Assembly: GCF_017301735.1 (NCBI RefSeq)
Contig: NZ_CP071090.1
Coordinates: forward strand, 10,096,001-10,160,000
Reading direction: 5' to 3'
Length of the DNA stretch: 64,000 nucleotides
From: Pyxidicoccus parkwaysis
GTDB taxonomy: Bacteria > Myxococcota > Myxococcia > Myxococcales > Myxococcaceae
Shown in pieces: positions 7,210-15,625 of the stretch. Positions within the stretch are counted from its first letter, which is position 1. Each line of letters opens with the position of its first letter. A model generated the notes under the pieces. It was not told the DNA's origin and made no database searches. It worked only from the letters and a program-made list of their open reading frames with translations. The position numbers and the translations under genes were made by a program.

Positions 7210-9417
7210 ATGAGCCCCATCATCACCGGCCTATTGCTTGCCGTCGCCGTACCCATCTTCGTGATGACCATGTCTGGTCGCGTGGGCGTGCTGCTCGCGA
7301 TGAGGAAGGAGAACCGGCTCGACAACATCCCCCTGCGCATCAAGCGCCTCGTGCTCTTCGGGCTCGGGCAGAAGCGCATGGTGGACCCGGAGGAGTTCAC
7401 CCCGGGCCTGATGCACGTCTTCATCTACGCCGCCTTCATGGTGCTGGCGCTACGCACCGTCATGATGTTCGCGATGGGCTTCTCGTCCACGGCGCTGGAC
7501 GTGCTGACGGACCTGAGCCACCCGGTCTGGGCGGACGTGCCGCCCCTGCTCGCCCTCTACAAGGTCTACCTGCTGGCCAAGGACAGCGTGGCCGCGCTGG
7601 CCCTGCTCGGCTGCGCCTACTTCGTCTGGACGCGCTGGAAGGTGAAGCCGGACCGCATGACGGTCTCCTGGGAGGCGTACCTCATCCTGGGCTTCATCTC
7701 CGGCCTGATGGTTACGGAGTTCATGTTCGGCGGCAGCCACATGGTGGCCCAGCACGCCGCGCAGGTGCCGGTGGGCGCCACCCAGGTGCCCGCCGCCCCG
7801 TCCGCCCTGGTGTGGTGGGAGCCCGTCACCAGCATCGTGGGACTGGCGATGATGCCGCTGGGCGTGACGGCCTCGCACGTGGTGGGCGTGGCGGGCTTCT
7901 GGATTCACCTCACCATCATCCTGTCGTTCCTGAACTTCCTGCCCATCGGCAAGCACTTCCACATCATCACCGGCCTGCCCAACGTCTTCTTCCAACGCAC
8001 CCACTCCACCGGCAAGCTGCCCACGCCGAATCTGGAGAAGGAGGAGTTCGGCACCGCGACGGTGAGGGACCTCACCTGGAAGAACGGCCTGGACCTGTAC
8101 TCCTGTACGGAGTGCGGCCGCTGCCAGACGCACTGTCCGACGTACATCACCGGCAAGCCGCTCACCCACAAGGGCGTGAACCAGGACCTGAAGCATTGGA
8201 TCTGGGACCACGAGCAGTGGGTGGAGGAAGGCTACGGCCCCGGCAAGGTGAAGGAGCCGCTGCCGGAAATCGTGGGCTCGGCGCTGAAGGCGGAGACGGT
8301 GTGGGCGTGCACGAGCTGCGGCTGGTGCGAGCAGGCCTGCCCGGTGTTCATCGAGAACGTCCCGCGCCTCATCGACATGCGCCGCTACCAGGTGCAGGTG
8401 AAGGCGGACTTCCCGCCCGAAATCCAGCGCGTGTTCGAGGGCATCGAGCGCCAGGGCAACCCCTGGGGCCTCGGCCAGGACCGTCGCGACGAGTGGGCGG
8501 AAGATTTGGCGCTGCCCACCTGGGGTGACGGCGGCGGCCCGTACGAGTACCTGTTCTTCGTGGGCTGCGCGGGCAGCTACGACGACAAGCAGAAGAAGGT
8601 CAGCCGCGCGCTGGTCAAAATCATGCGCGAGGCGGGCGTCTCCTTCGCCACGCTGTCCAAGCAGGAGATGTGCAACGGCGACTCCGCCCGCCGCATGGGC
8701 AACGAGTACCTGTTCCAGACGATGGCGAAGACGAACGTCGAGACGTGGAACTCGATGGGCGTGAAGGCCGTGATTACTCAGTGCCCGCACTGCTTCAACA
8801 CCATCAAGAACGAGTACCCGGAGTTCGGCGGTGAGTACCGCGTCATCAACCACACGCAGCTCATCAACGAGCTCTTGAACGAGAAGCGCATCAAGCTCTC
8901 GGCGGTGATGAACACGAAGCTCACGTACCACGACCCCTGCTACCTGGGCCGCCACAACGGCGTGTACGACGCGCCCCGCGAGGTGCTGAAGGCCATCCCC
9001 GGTCTGGAAGTGGTGGAGATGCAGCGCAGCAAGCGCGAGGGCTTCTGCTGCGGCGCGGGCGGCGGGCGCATGTGGATGGAGGAGCACATCGGCACGCGCA
9101 TCAACCACAACCGCCTGAACGAGGCGGCGCTGACGCTGAAGCACGCCGAGGACCCGTCCACGCCGTTCCCCGACGCCACGGACAAGAAGAAGCCGGGCAT
9201 GGTGGGCGACTACAAGGAGAAGGGCGGCACCGGCGTGGTGGCGGTGGCGTGCCCGTTCTGCTCCACGATGCTCAACGACGCGGTCAACGACACCGAGCGC
9301 GGCGAGAACATCAAGATCAAGGACATCACCGAGCTGGTGGCGGACTCGCTCGTCCAGACGCGCACCGGCGCGGCCACCGTGACGCCCGGCGTGACGGTGA
9401 GCGCCAAGCCGGAGTGA
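7210..9417 (+). CDS. membrane-anchored Fe-S oxidoreductase with CCG domains (FadF/heterodisulfide-reductase-like)
   Basis: The 735-residue protein starts with several transmembrane helices (about residues 1-250), resembling a nitrate-reductase gamma or HdrE-like cytochrome b module. A ferredoxin-like domain with two 4Fe-4S motifs follows: CTECGRCQTHCP near residue 299 and CTSCGWCEQACP near residue 367. It ends with two cysteine-rich CCG domains, the second containing GFCCGAGGGRMW near residue 610. Homologues act with electron-transfer flavoproteins, passing electrons from acyl-CoA dehydrogenases to quinone, or as heterodisulfide-reductase-like enzymes. The fatty-acid role is inference. It is transcribed alone, with two inverted repeats in its leader and a strong hairpin after its stop. 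Confidence 0.9.
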   Translation: MSPIITGLLLAVAVPIFVMTMSGRVGVLLAMRKENRLDNIPLRIKRLVLFGLGQKRMVDPEEFTPGLMHVFIYAAFMVLALRTVMMFAMGFSSTALDVLTDLSHPVWADVPPLLALYKVYLLAKDSVAALALLGCAYFVWTRWKVKPDRMTVSWEAYLILGFISGLMVTEFMFGGSHMVAQHAAQVPVGATQVPAAPSALVWWEPVTSIVGLAMMPLGVTASHVVGVAGFWIHLTIILSFLNFLPIGKHFHIITGLPNVFFQRTHSTGKLPTPNLEKEEFGTATVRDLTWKNGLDLYSCTECGRCQTHCPTYITGKPLTHKGVNQDLKHWIWDHEQWVEEGYGPGKVKEPLPEIVGSALKAETVWACTSCGWCEQACPVFIENVPRLIDMRRYQVQVKADFPPEIQRVFEGIERQGNPWGLGQDRRDEWAEDLALPTWGDGGGPYEYLFFVGCAGSYDDKQKKVSRALVKIMREAGVSFATLSKQEMCNGDSARRMGNEYLFQTMAKTNVETWNSMGVKAVITQCPHCFNTIKNEYPEFGGEYRVINHTQLINELLNEKRIKLSAVMNTKLTYHDPCYLGRHNGVYDAPREVLKAIPGLEVVEMQRSKREGFCCGAGGGRMWMEEHIGTRINHNRLNEAALTLKHAEDPSTPFPDATDKKKPGMVGDYKEKGGTGVVAVACPFCSTMLNDAVNDTERGENIKIKDITELVADSLVQTRTGAATVTPGVTVSAKPE

Positions 9418-9462
9418 GGTGAGCCGGCGGACGGGCCTTCGACGCCCGTCACCGTGAGCGAG

Positions 9463-9496
9463 GGCCCGGAGGCTTCCACCGCGAAGCCGCCGGGCC
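9463..9496. terminator. strong hairpin between convergent genes, probable bidirectional terminator
   Basis: The arms GGCCCGGAGGCTTC and GAAGCCGCCGGGCC pair over 14 bases with one mismatch around a six-base loop. It sits between the oxidoreductase stop (9417) and the end of the leftward DUF2378 gene (9505). It is followed by TTCGTCGTT rather than a clean T-run. Confidence 0.6.
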
Positions 9497-9504
9497 TTCG
9501 TCGT

Positions 9505-10062
9505 TCAGGGCCTCCACTCGACGAGGAAGGTGCAGCCGGGAGGCTCGTGGCGGAGCACCGTGATGCGGGACTCGCGCGCGCCCATCGCTCCGAGGACGGC
9601 CTCCAGCAGGCCCACGTAGTAGGTGGGCCGGTCCGCGATGTCGTTGATCCACAGCTCGCAGGCGTTCGGTCCCCGCTCCACCAGCACCCGCGTGCACTGG
9701 AAGTTGTTGGACGAGCGGAAGCCCCGGTCGAGCTGCGGCAGCCCCAGCCGGGGCCCCAGCGTGCGCGCGGCGGTGGCCATCACCCGGCCGAGCATGGTGC
9801 TCAGCAGCCCGTCGATGACGGTGCGGCCCAGCTTCCGGAACGCCTCGTCACGCGGCAGGTCAGGCCACACGTCGCGCAGGATGATGTCCTGCCAGCGCAG
9901 CCACGAGGTAAAGGCGTAGGCCGGCATCAGGTCCTGGTCCAGGTCCAGCCCCTCGGCACGAAGCGCCTCACGCGCGGCCGGGGACAGGCGCCCGCGCAGG
10001 GCGATGAGGAACAGGCCCTGCACGGCGCCGAGGTAGATGAGGCGCGTGTCCGGCGTCTCCAT
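9505..10062 (-). CDS. DUF2378 family protein (myxobacterial paralogous family)
   Basis: This 185-residue protein matches the DUF2378 (TIGR02265) family known almost only from myxobacteria. It has the family length, an N-terminal ETPDTRLIYLGAVQGLF-type start, a conserved central helical part with DLMPAYAFTSWLRWQ, and the C-terminal GYLEAVL-like segment (here VGLLEAVLGAMGA) before a final Cys-containing strand. The function of the family is not established; members occur in many copies per genome, often near signalling genes. The ATG at 10062 fits the family start better than one 19 codons upstream. No signal peptide is seen. It converges on the Fe-S oxidoreductase gene. Confidence 0.8.
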   Translation of the reverse strand: METPDTRLIYLGAVQGLFLIALRGRLSPAAREALRAEGLDLDQDLMPAYAFTSWLRWQDIILRDVWPDLPRDEAFRKLGRTVIDGLLSTMLGRVMATAARTLGPRLGLPQLDRGFRSSNNFQCTRVLVERGPNACELWINDIADRPTYYVGLLEAVLGAMGARESRITVLRHEPPGCTFLVEWRP

Positions 10063-10229
10063 GTCCACGGCTCCGCGACCCACGGAAGAGCGCTCCGGCC
10101 CAGCGCTCCCCAGCCACATGTCGGGCGGCCCGGGTGGGCGGACCGTCCACGAAAAGGGAGAAGAAACCCTGTTGCTGACGCAACCGGGTATGCCCTGAGG
10201 TACAGGAGTGTCCGCCAGCCGACGGAGGT

Positions 10230-10700
10230 TCAGCCCTTGCGGGACTTCTCCGCGCGCAGGGCGCGCTCCAGCCGCTTCAAGGGGCCCTCGTCGCCCAGCT
10301 TGCCGGCGACGTACGCGCCCGCGGAGGCGAGCTTGCGGTCCAGCTTGTCCGGAGCAGGGATGGACGGCTCGGAGCGCAGGTCGGTGATGCCCACGCCGGA
10401 CAGCAGCGTGCGCGCGAGGTCCCGCTCGTCGTCCTTGGCGTGAGGGAGGAGCAGCTTGCAGACCTCGGCGTGGCCGTGGGCGGCGGCCATGATGAGCGGC
10501 GTCTCGCCGATGCTGTCGGTGAGCTCGGGGTCCGCGCCGGACTCCAGCAGCAGGCGCACGATGTCGGCGCGTCCCGCGCGGGCGGCGGCCATCAGCGGCG
10601 TGCGTCCCTCGGCATCGAACGGGTCCGGGTGCGTCCCCGAGGCGAGCTGGGACTTCACGGCCTCACGGTCACCGGCGAGCACTGCATCGAACAGGGACAT
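10230..10700 (-). CDS. ankyrin-repeat protein
   Basis: The 156-residue product has two to three ankyrin repeats in its first half (residues about 1-85). Diagnostic pieces are GRTPLMAAARAGRADIVRLL and GETPLIMAAAHGHAEVCKLL, each followed by LESGADPE-like or LPHAKDDE turns. The second half is a charged helical tail ending in Lys/Arg. Ankyrin repeats bind other proteins; no catalytic domain is present. The start at 10700 is preceded by GGAGGTG; a second Met lies one codon upstream. It is transcribed in the same direction as the hydrolase gene upstream, with a 67-base gap, so a shared transcript is possible. Confidence 0.88.
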   Translation of the reverse strand: MSLFDAVLAGDREAVKSQLASGTHPDPFDAEGRTPLMAAARAGRADIVRLLLESGADPELTDSIGETPLIMAAAHGHAEVCKLLLPHAKDDERDLARTLLSGVGITDLRSEPSIPAPDKLDRKLASAGAYVAGKLGDEGPLKRLERALRAEKSRKG

Positions 10701-10767
10701 CACCCACCTCCAAGCGACAGCAGCATCGCCCCTCGCGAGCCAGGACGCCAGTTGCCCCGGGCGTGAC

Positions 10768-11562
10768 TCACTGCACCGGAGGCAGCGCGGCCAGCCAGGC
10801 GAGCATGGCCTCGCGCTCCGTGGGCTCCTTCAGGAGCCACTCGTGTCCCAGGTCGGAGACGACGCGGGTCTGGAGCGGGACGCCCGCCGCGCTCCACGTC
10901 TCCTGTGCCTTCCGCCACAGGGCGGGCCCGTCACCGTCGTCCTCCCCCACCACCGCCAGCATCGGCACGCGCGTGTATGCGGTCCCCCGGGGCGGAGTGA
11001 GCTCATCCCCGCGAGAGAAGCGCGGCGCCCCAGCCAGGAGCACCAGCCCGCTGAACGCATCCGGCCTCGCGGACCAGAGCTCCAGCGCCATCTGCGCGCC
11101 CGCGCTGAAGCCCAGCAGCACCGGCCGTCTCGCGTCCACGCCCGGCACGCGCGCCGCGTCCGGCAGCACCTTCGCCATCACCCGGTTGGCATCCGCGCCC
11201 TTCCAGTCGGCGAAGTTCTTCCGGGACAACGTCAGCAGCGCGAAGCCCCGCCGGACGAAGTCCTCCGCCAGCGGCTCCACCAACTCCAGCCCATCCGAAC
11301 CCGAGGGATGCAGCCACACCACGAGCCGTTGCGGATTGACCTCGCTGGACTCTCCCGAGACGAAGAGCCGGTAGGGCAGCCCGCCTTCCGGCTCGCCGGT
11401 GTGAGGCAGCACTCCGGGAGACGGCTCCGGGAGCACGCCGACCTCCCGGCGACAGCCCGTGGCCGGGAGCACGGCGCACAGTGCCAGGGCCCACGAGAGG
11501 ACCGCGCGCCGGATGGGGCCCGGCGACCTGCGCCTGCTCGGAGGTGGCTCCGCGAAGCTCAC
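10768..11562 (-). CDS. alpha/beta-hydrolase lipoprotein
   Basis: This 264-residue protein has an Arg-rich N-terminus, a hydrophobic core and a lipobox-like PATGC (Cys37), so it should be membrane-anchored after export. An alpha/beta-hydrolase domain follows: an oxyanion-type VVWLHPSGSDG, the nucleophile elbow GFSAG (Ser153), an Asp-rich VGEDDGDGP strand and a late LGHEWL histidine. It looks like the esterase/carboxylesterase branch (PHB depolymerase or dienelactone type); the substrate is unknown. The likely start is GTG at 11562, two bases after the stop of the upstream PD40 gene, which points to translational coupling with it. No Met start fits the signal peptide. Confidence 0.78.
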   Translation of the reverse strand: MSFAEPPPSRRRSPGPIRRAVLSWALALCAVLPATGCRREVGVLPEPSPGVLPHTGEPEGGLPYRLFVSGESSEVNPQRLVVWLHPSGSDGLELVEPLAEDFVRRGFALLTLSRKNFADWKGADANRVMAKVLPDAARVPGVDARRPVLLGFSAGAQMALELWSARPDAFSGLVLLAGAPRFSRGDELTPPRGTAYTRVPMLAVVGEDDGDGPALWRKAQETWSAAGVPLQTRVVSDLGHEWLLKEPTEREAMLAWLAALPPVQ

Positions 11563-11564
11563 GA

Positions 11565-12536
11565 CTACAGCGGTCCGTAGGACGGCTCCGCCGCGCTCGG
11601 CACCGCAAGCGTCACGGAGGACGGCGTGCCCGTGCCCGTCGTCGCCCGGTAGATGCCCGGCGTGCCACCGCTGGCGTCGTCGAGCAGGAACCCGACCTGG
11701 TTGGAGCGCGTCCACGTCGGCCACGTCTCCAGCACACCCGCCGAGGTCAGGTCCGTCACCCGCTGCAGGGCGCTCACCCCCGCCGTCCCGAACGAGGCCA
11801 CGTAGATGCGCACGCTGCCCGACGACAGCCGCCCGTCGAACGCCACCTGCGTGCCGCTCGGGGACACCGCCACGCGGTTCTCCACCGCGAGCACCTCATT
11901 CCCCAGCGAGCTGAACGTGGGCCCGGTGCCGTCGAGCGGCACGCGCGCAATCTGGTTGAGCTGGCGCAGCCCGCTGCCCGCCGGCGCCACCACCGCGCTC
12001 CCGTTGGGCACGAACGACGGCGCGCCGTAGGAGATGGTGGTGTTGGGCGTGAGCTCCACGAAGCCGCTGCCGTCCGTGTTCACCCGGCCCAGCGAGGTGA
12101 CGGAGCTGTTGTTCGTGGAGAACACGAAGACGACGCTCCGCCCGTCCGGGCTGAAGGTGGGCGTGCGGAAGTTGGTGCAGCCGCGCGGGCACGTGGAGTC
12201 CCCCGAGCTGAACAGCGTGGCCGTGGTGCCCCCCGACGTGGGCACCGTCCGCAGCGAGGTGGCAGTGCCGCTGCGCTGCACGAAGACGATGCTGCGCCCG
12301 TCCCTCGACACGGCGGGCCAGTACACCCCGCCCACCGTCGTCAGCTTCTGCGGATCGTTGGGGTCGCCGTCGTCGTCCACCACGTAGACGTTGCGGTCGT
12401 CCTCGCGCACGAAGGCGAAGCCCTGCGTGAAGAGGACGTCGCCCGTGGTGCCGCCACCGCCTTCGTCGGTGGGCTCGCACGCCCCCAGCAACCCCACTGC
12501 CAACACTCCACCGATGAACCACCGCATGCCCGTCAT
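11565..12536 (-). CDS. TolB-like/PD40 beta-propeller lipoprotein
   Basis: The 323-residue protein has a signal peptide with lipobox LLGAC, an acidic Gly-rich linker and then a series of WD40-like PD40 blades. Typical pieces are WPAVSRDGRSIVFV, PTFSPDGRSVVFVF and VAVSPSGTQVAFDG, recurring roughly every 50-60 residues. Such propellers usually bind proteins or peptidoglycan-associated partners in the periplasm. The start at 12536 is the first of two close Met codons (the second three codons later); neither has a strong ribosome site. The downstream hydrolase gene begins two bases after this stop, so both lipoproteins are probably made together. Confidence 0.82.
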   Translation of the reverse strand: MTGMRWFIGGVLAVGLLGACEPTDEGGGGTTGDVLFTQGFAFVREDDRNVYVVDDDGDPNDPQKLTTVGGVYWPAVSRDGRSIVFVQRSGTATSLRTVPTSGGTTATLFSSGDSTCPRGCTNFRTPTFSPDGRSVVFVFSTNNSSVTSLGRVNTDGSGFVELTPNTTISYGAPSFVPNGSAVVAPAGSGLRQLNQIARVPLDGTGPTFSSLGNEVLAVENRVAVSPSGTQVAFDGRLSSGSVRIYVASFGTAGVSALQRVTDLTSAGVLETWPTWTRSNQVGFLLDDASGGTPGIYRATTGTGTPSSVTLAVPSAAEPSYGPL

Positions 12537-12639
12537 CTCTGTCGCTCCGCTTTCCGGCCGCTTCGAGTGCCCCGTACTAGAGGGCGCACCGGGTCGGACG
12601 TCAACGCGTCACGGGAGATTCAACGGGGCACGTGGACTG

Positions 12640-13167
12640 TCAGCGGTTGAGCTTCTGAAGCTCGTTGCGACACACATTGCACAGCGACAACTGCTTGCGG
12701 TCCGTGTCCTGGGGCGTCTGGGCGAAGAACATGACGCACCGGGGGTCCTCACAGTAGGACAGCCCGAGCAGGTGCCCGGCCTGGTGCACCGCCTCCACCT
12801 GGACGCGGCGCCGCAACGGGTCTCCGTCCGCGCCCTGACGCAGGCGGAAGAGGCTCACCACCGCCGTACGGGACTCGCGGTCCGCCTCGCCGAAGACGAA
12901 GGGCGAGTCCGGGACGAACAGGTCCACGTCGGTGATGCCCATGACGGCGGTCTGGCCGGGCTCCAGCATCGGCGAGAGCCGCCGCATGATGGCGTTACAG
13001 TGGTACTGGCTCCGGTCCTTGTTGAAGGCGTAGGCCGGAGAGGGAAGGGCCGCCTTCGCTACCACCGACTGGACGCCCATGAGCGTCGCCAGCGGGTCCT
13101 GCAAGTCCCTCAGAAGGGAGGCCGGTGGGCTACCCACGGAGACCAGCAGGAGCGTCTTCTGCGGCAT
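12640..13167 (-). CDS. archaemetzincin-family protein with degenerate catalytic motif
   Basis: The 175-residue protein has the length and layout of archaemetzincin zinc proteases, whose motif is HExxHxxGxxH followed by four cysteines. Here the motif reads HQAGHLLGLSYC (from His128): the general-base Glu is Gln129 and the third zinc-ligand His is Tyr138. The four structural-zinc cysteines (Cys139, Cys144, Cys163, Cys166) and the Met after the second Cys are kept. It is therefore probably a pseudoprotease with an intact structural zinc site; that is inference. The start at 13167 has AAGGACGG upstream; another Met lies six codons earlier. It lies just downstream of the tRNA-Gln gene on the same strand. 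Confidence 0.85.
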   Translation of the reverse strand: MPQKTLLLVSVGSPPASLLRDLQDPLATLMGVQSVVAKAALPSPAYAFNKDRSQYHCNAIMRRLSPMLEPGQTAVMGITDVDLFVPDSPFVFGEADRESRTAVVSLFRLRQGADGDPLRRRVQVEAVHQAGHLLGLSYCEDPRCVMFFAQTPQDTDRKQLSLCNVCRNELQKLNR

Positions 13168-13195
13168 CGGGCCACCGTCCTTCATGCTTACGGAC

Positions 13196-13217
13196 GGACG
13201 CGCTTGCTACCGCGTCC
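13196..13217 (-). terminator. short hairpin after tRNA-Gln, possible terminator
   Basis: GGACGCG and CGCGTCC form a perfect seven-base stem around an eight-base loop, 14 bases beyond the tRNA 3' end and just before the archaemetzincin gene. No T-run follows, so it could be leaky and let the downstream gene share the tRNA promoter. Confidence 0.35.
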
Positions 13218-13230
13218 CCCCGGAGCGGAG

Positions 13231-13304
13231 TGGCTGGGGCGCAAGGATTCGAACCTTGATACTCAGAGTCAAAGTCTGATGTCCTGCCATTAGACGACGC
13301 CCCA
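13231..13304 (-). tRNA. tRNA-Gln (anticodon UUG)
   Basis: A complete 74-base tRNA is read on the minus strand. The acceptor stem is TGGGGCG/CGCCCCA with the U1-A72 pair usual for tRNA-Gln, discriminator G and an encoded CCA. The anticodon arm TCAGA-CTTTGAC-TCTGA gives anticodon TTG, and the T-arm contains GGTTCGAATCC. It reads CAA codons. It stands alone between the rtcB terminator and the archaemetzincin gene. Confidence 0.96.
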
Positions 13305-13334
13305 GCAGGTTCGCACGGTTGTTTCCGGTGCCCG

Positions 13335-13340
13335 ATTCTA
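13335..13340 (-). promoter_or_regulatory. putative -10 element for tRNA-Gln
   Basis: TAGAAT on the minus strand, about 31 bases before the mature tRNA 5' end, is one base off the consensus TATAAT. The -35 region is weak (TTTCCC-like at 18-base spacing). Confidence 0.35.
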
Positions 13341-13490
13341 CGGCATCCCGACGGGCACGGGAAACTACCCTGACATGGTTCCCGGGCCTTGTCCGGCATA
13401 TGACCCGGCCCAGGGCGCCGAGCCAATGAGGATCTGCCCGGAGGCCGGAAATCCGGGCCCGGCGTCGCTGCTGGCCTGGACTTCGAGTGA

Positions 13491-13530
13491 ACCCACGGGG
13501 GCCCGACCGGTCGCCGGGCCCCCGGGTGGG
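13491..13530 (-). terminator. GC-rich hairpin after rtcB
   Basis: ACCCACGGGGGCCCG and CGGGCCCCCGGGTGGG pair as a long stem with a small bulge around a short loop, starting eight bases past the rtcB stop. No T-run follows, as is common in GC-rich genomes. Confidence 0.55.
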
Positions 13531-13537
13531 GCGGCGC

Positions 13538-14695
13538 TCAGCCCTTGAGGACGGCCAGGGGCGTCAGCCGCAGGAGCGGGGTGACGAGGTCCGCCTCGTC
13601 CTCCAGCACCTCGGTGATGTCCCGGTAGACGGCGGGGGCCTCCTCGACGAGGGCGGCGGCGCGCTCCCTGTCGTACACGACGCGGCGCATGGCGTGCTCC
13701 AGCGCGGCCGGGCGGATTCGCGCACGGGCCTCGGTGCGGGTGAGGACGCGGCCGGCGCCGTGCGAGCAGGAGCGGAAGGCGCGCGGCTCACCCCGGCCCT
13801 CCACCACGTACGAGGCCGTGCCCATGGAGCCGGGGATGAGCCCCCGCTGTCCCGCCTCCAGGCTCACCGCGCCCTTCCGGTGGATGAGCAGCACGCGGCC
13901 TCCGTGCTCCTCGGGTACAACATGGTTGTGGTGCACGTCCACGGTGGACTCCGGGTCCGGGGACACGCCGAGCGCCTCGGCCACGAGGGGCAACACGCGC
14001 GCGGCGATGGCGTCCCGGTTGGCCCGGGCGAAGCGGAAGGCCCACTGGAGGTCGGCGAGGCACGCGGCGCCCTCGGGGGTGTCCGTGCTCAGCGCGGGCA
14101 GGCGGTCCTGTCCGAGCGCCCGCGCCGTGCGCACCTGGTGGCCGGCGATGGCGGAGCCCACGCCTCGGGAGCCCGTGTGCAGGAGCAGCCACACGTCACC
14201 GTCGGCGTCACGGTCCAGCTCGAGGAAGTGGTTGCCTCCCCCGAGCGTGCCCAGGTGTCGCGGCGCCAGCCGCTCCCAGGCGTGGCACAGCGCCTGGGTG
14301 GCCAGCGGCGGGGACTCCAGCTCCGGAGGCAGCGGCATGCCGCGCCCCCGGCGGATGGCGTCGCCCACCGGTATCTCCCGGGCGAACCGGGCCAGCAGGG
14401 CTCTCAGGACGTCGTGGTCCGGGAGATACGCCGGCTGGGGGAAGCGGTATGCGCTCACACCGCAGCCCAGGTCTCCCCCCAGCGCCTCGGGTACGACGTG
14501 GTGCTCGGTGGCAAAGACGGTGCCCACCGCGACGCCCCAGGCCACGTGGATGTCCGGCATGGCGGCCACGTGCTCGACGACGTAGGGCTGGGCGGCGATG
14601 TGGCGGAGCTGCTTCTCCGCCCCATCCGGCAGCGCGCGGGCCCAGACGAGGATGGGCACGGCGCCGGGCTCCGCGGCGAGGACGCGGGGCATCAT
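13538..14695 (-). CDS. rtcB: RtcB-family 3'-phosphate RNA ligase
   Basis: This 385-residue protein carries all family motifs in order: DLGCG (Asp75, Cys78), GNHFLEL (Asn155, His156), HTGSRG (His173), HHNH (255-258), GSMG and SHGAGR, where His312 matches the guanylated histidine. The family joins RNA 2',3'-cyclic phosphate or 3'-phosphate ends to 5'-OH ends with GTP and manganese, in RNA repair and tRNA splicing. It is somewhat shorter than the E. coli enzyme. Its ATG overlaps the stop of the rbfA-like gene by four bases (ATGA), so the two are co-translated. No RtcA, archease or sigma-54 RtcR regulator is seen in the window. Confidence 0.93.
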   Translation of the reverse strand: MMPRVLAAEPGAVPILVWARALPDGAEKQLRHIAAQPYVVEHVAAMPDIHVAWGVAVGTVFATEHHVVPEALGGDLGCGVSAYRFPQPAYLPDHDVLRALLARFAREIPVGDAIRRGRGMPLPPELESPPLATQALCHAWERLAPRHLGTLGGGNHFLELDRDADGDVWLLLHTGSRGVGSAIAGHQVRTARALGQDRLPALSTDTPEGAACLADLQWAFRFARANRDAIAARVLPLVAEALGVSPDPESTVDVHHNHVVPEEHGGRVLLIHRKGAVSLEAGQRGLIPGSMGTASYVVEGRGEPRAFRSCSHGAGRVLTRTEARARIRPAALEHAMRRVVYDRERAAALVEEAPAVYRDITEVLEDEADLVTPLLRLTPLAVLKG

Positions 14696-15108
14696 GACCC
14701 ACCTCCAGCCCCATCGCGCTCCGCCACGCCGATGTAGATGAAGCGCAGTTGCGGAACCCGCTTCAGGTCGAGGTGGCTTGCGAGCTGCGAGCGGATGTAG
14801 CCACTCGCGCGCTCGAGCGACTCCTGCACGGCGCGGGTGCCGGAGGCAGCGGCCTCGGGAGACAGCGTGTAGCCGATGCGGGCGGTACGGCCATCCGGGG
14901 ACAGCTCGAAGGACGACAGCGAGACGCCTTCGAGCCGTGGGTCGGACAGGCCGCCACGGAAGAGCAGGGACACCTCCTGGAACAGGGAGGACTGCACGCG
15001 CAGGTGACGCGCGGTTGGGTTTTCAGAGGGAGACAGCGAGGACGACGACAGCGAAGCACCCTCGCGTCGGCGGGACGCGCGGGGACGGCGATTCCTGGAA
15101 GAAGACAT
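14692..15108 (-). CDS. RbfA-like ribosome-binding factor
   Basis: The 138-residue product begins with a Ser/Arg-rich disordered segment (about 30 residues). A KH-like RbfA core follows, with the family pattern of an early helix (SLFQEVSLLFRGGLSDPRL), the strand VSLSSFELSPDGRTARIGYT, and the late RSQLASHLDLKRVPQLRFIY. RbfA helps mature the 16S rRNA 5' end of the small ribosomal subunit. The usual rbfA lies with nusA and infB; this copy is instead overlapped by rtcB, so it may be a paralogue tied to RNA or ribosome repair. The ATG at 15108 fits the family length; a longer frame upstream is not needed. Confidence 0.8.
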   Translation of the reverse strand: MSSSRNRRPRASRRREGASLSSSSLSPSENPTARHLRVQSSLFQEVSLLFRGGLSDPRLEGVSLSSFELSPDGRTARIGYTLSPEAAASGTRAVQESLERASGYIRSQLASHLDLKRVPQLRFIYIGVAERDGAGGGS

Positions 15109-15625
15109 GAGTGGACGGACGATTCCCAGCAGGCCGCGCGTGCGCCTCGTGAGACACGAAAGGGCACACGCCGGCCGATTGCACGGCGGCCAAGGCTCCG
15201 CGCACATGCGCTCCGGGAAGGGAGGAACCCGCTCCGTCCCGCTCAGTACCAAGACTCAGCGAGGGAGGAGCTCAGCCCCGGGCAGACACGCACGGCGAGG
15301 AGCAACCCGAGACACCGTTCATTACAGTCCCCATGGCACACCTCCCGCCGCGCACTGGCTCCGGCACGGACTGTCGCTCGTTCCAGGACAAGGTGCCTGC
15401 GCACCCCGCCCGCGTCAATCAGGGCCCGGACGTGCGGCCGCCGGGCATTCCTGACGTGTGTGTGCGACAGCGGTGTCCCGCCGAGACTCCTGAAGCGCAG
15501 CCCGTCACACCGGGGCAGATGTCATCTGGCTACCACCCGCTCTTTCCACCACCTGACGGGCACCCCACTGCTGGATTGGCCCGCACGCGCGCTCCGCCTA
15601 CGCCTCTCGCCACGGGGTGCGGACC
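15109..15625. other. 517-base divergent intergenic region
   Basis: It separates the leftward rbfA/rtcB pair from the rightward flavin reductase gene and should hold both promoters. I found no convincing ORF, no clear sigma-54 type -24/-12 element ahead of rbfA, and no strong inverted repeat. Confidence 0.5.

Noticed and set aside
13079-13426. Short ORFs on both strands running through the tRNA-Gln gene
   Set aside because: Their translations are read-through of the tRNA sequence (peptides such as SSNGRTSDFDSEYQGSNPC); a full cloverleaf with CCA explains the bases.
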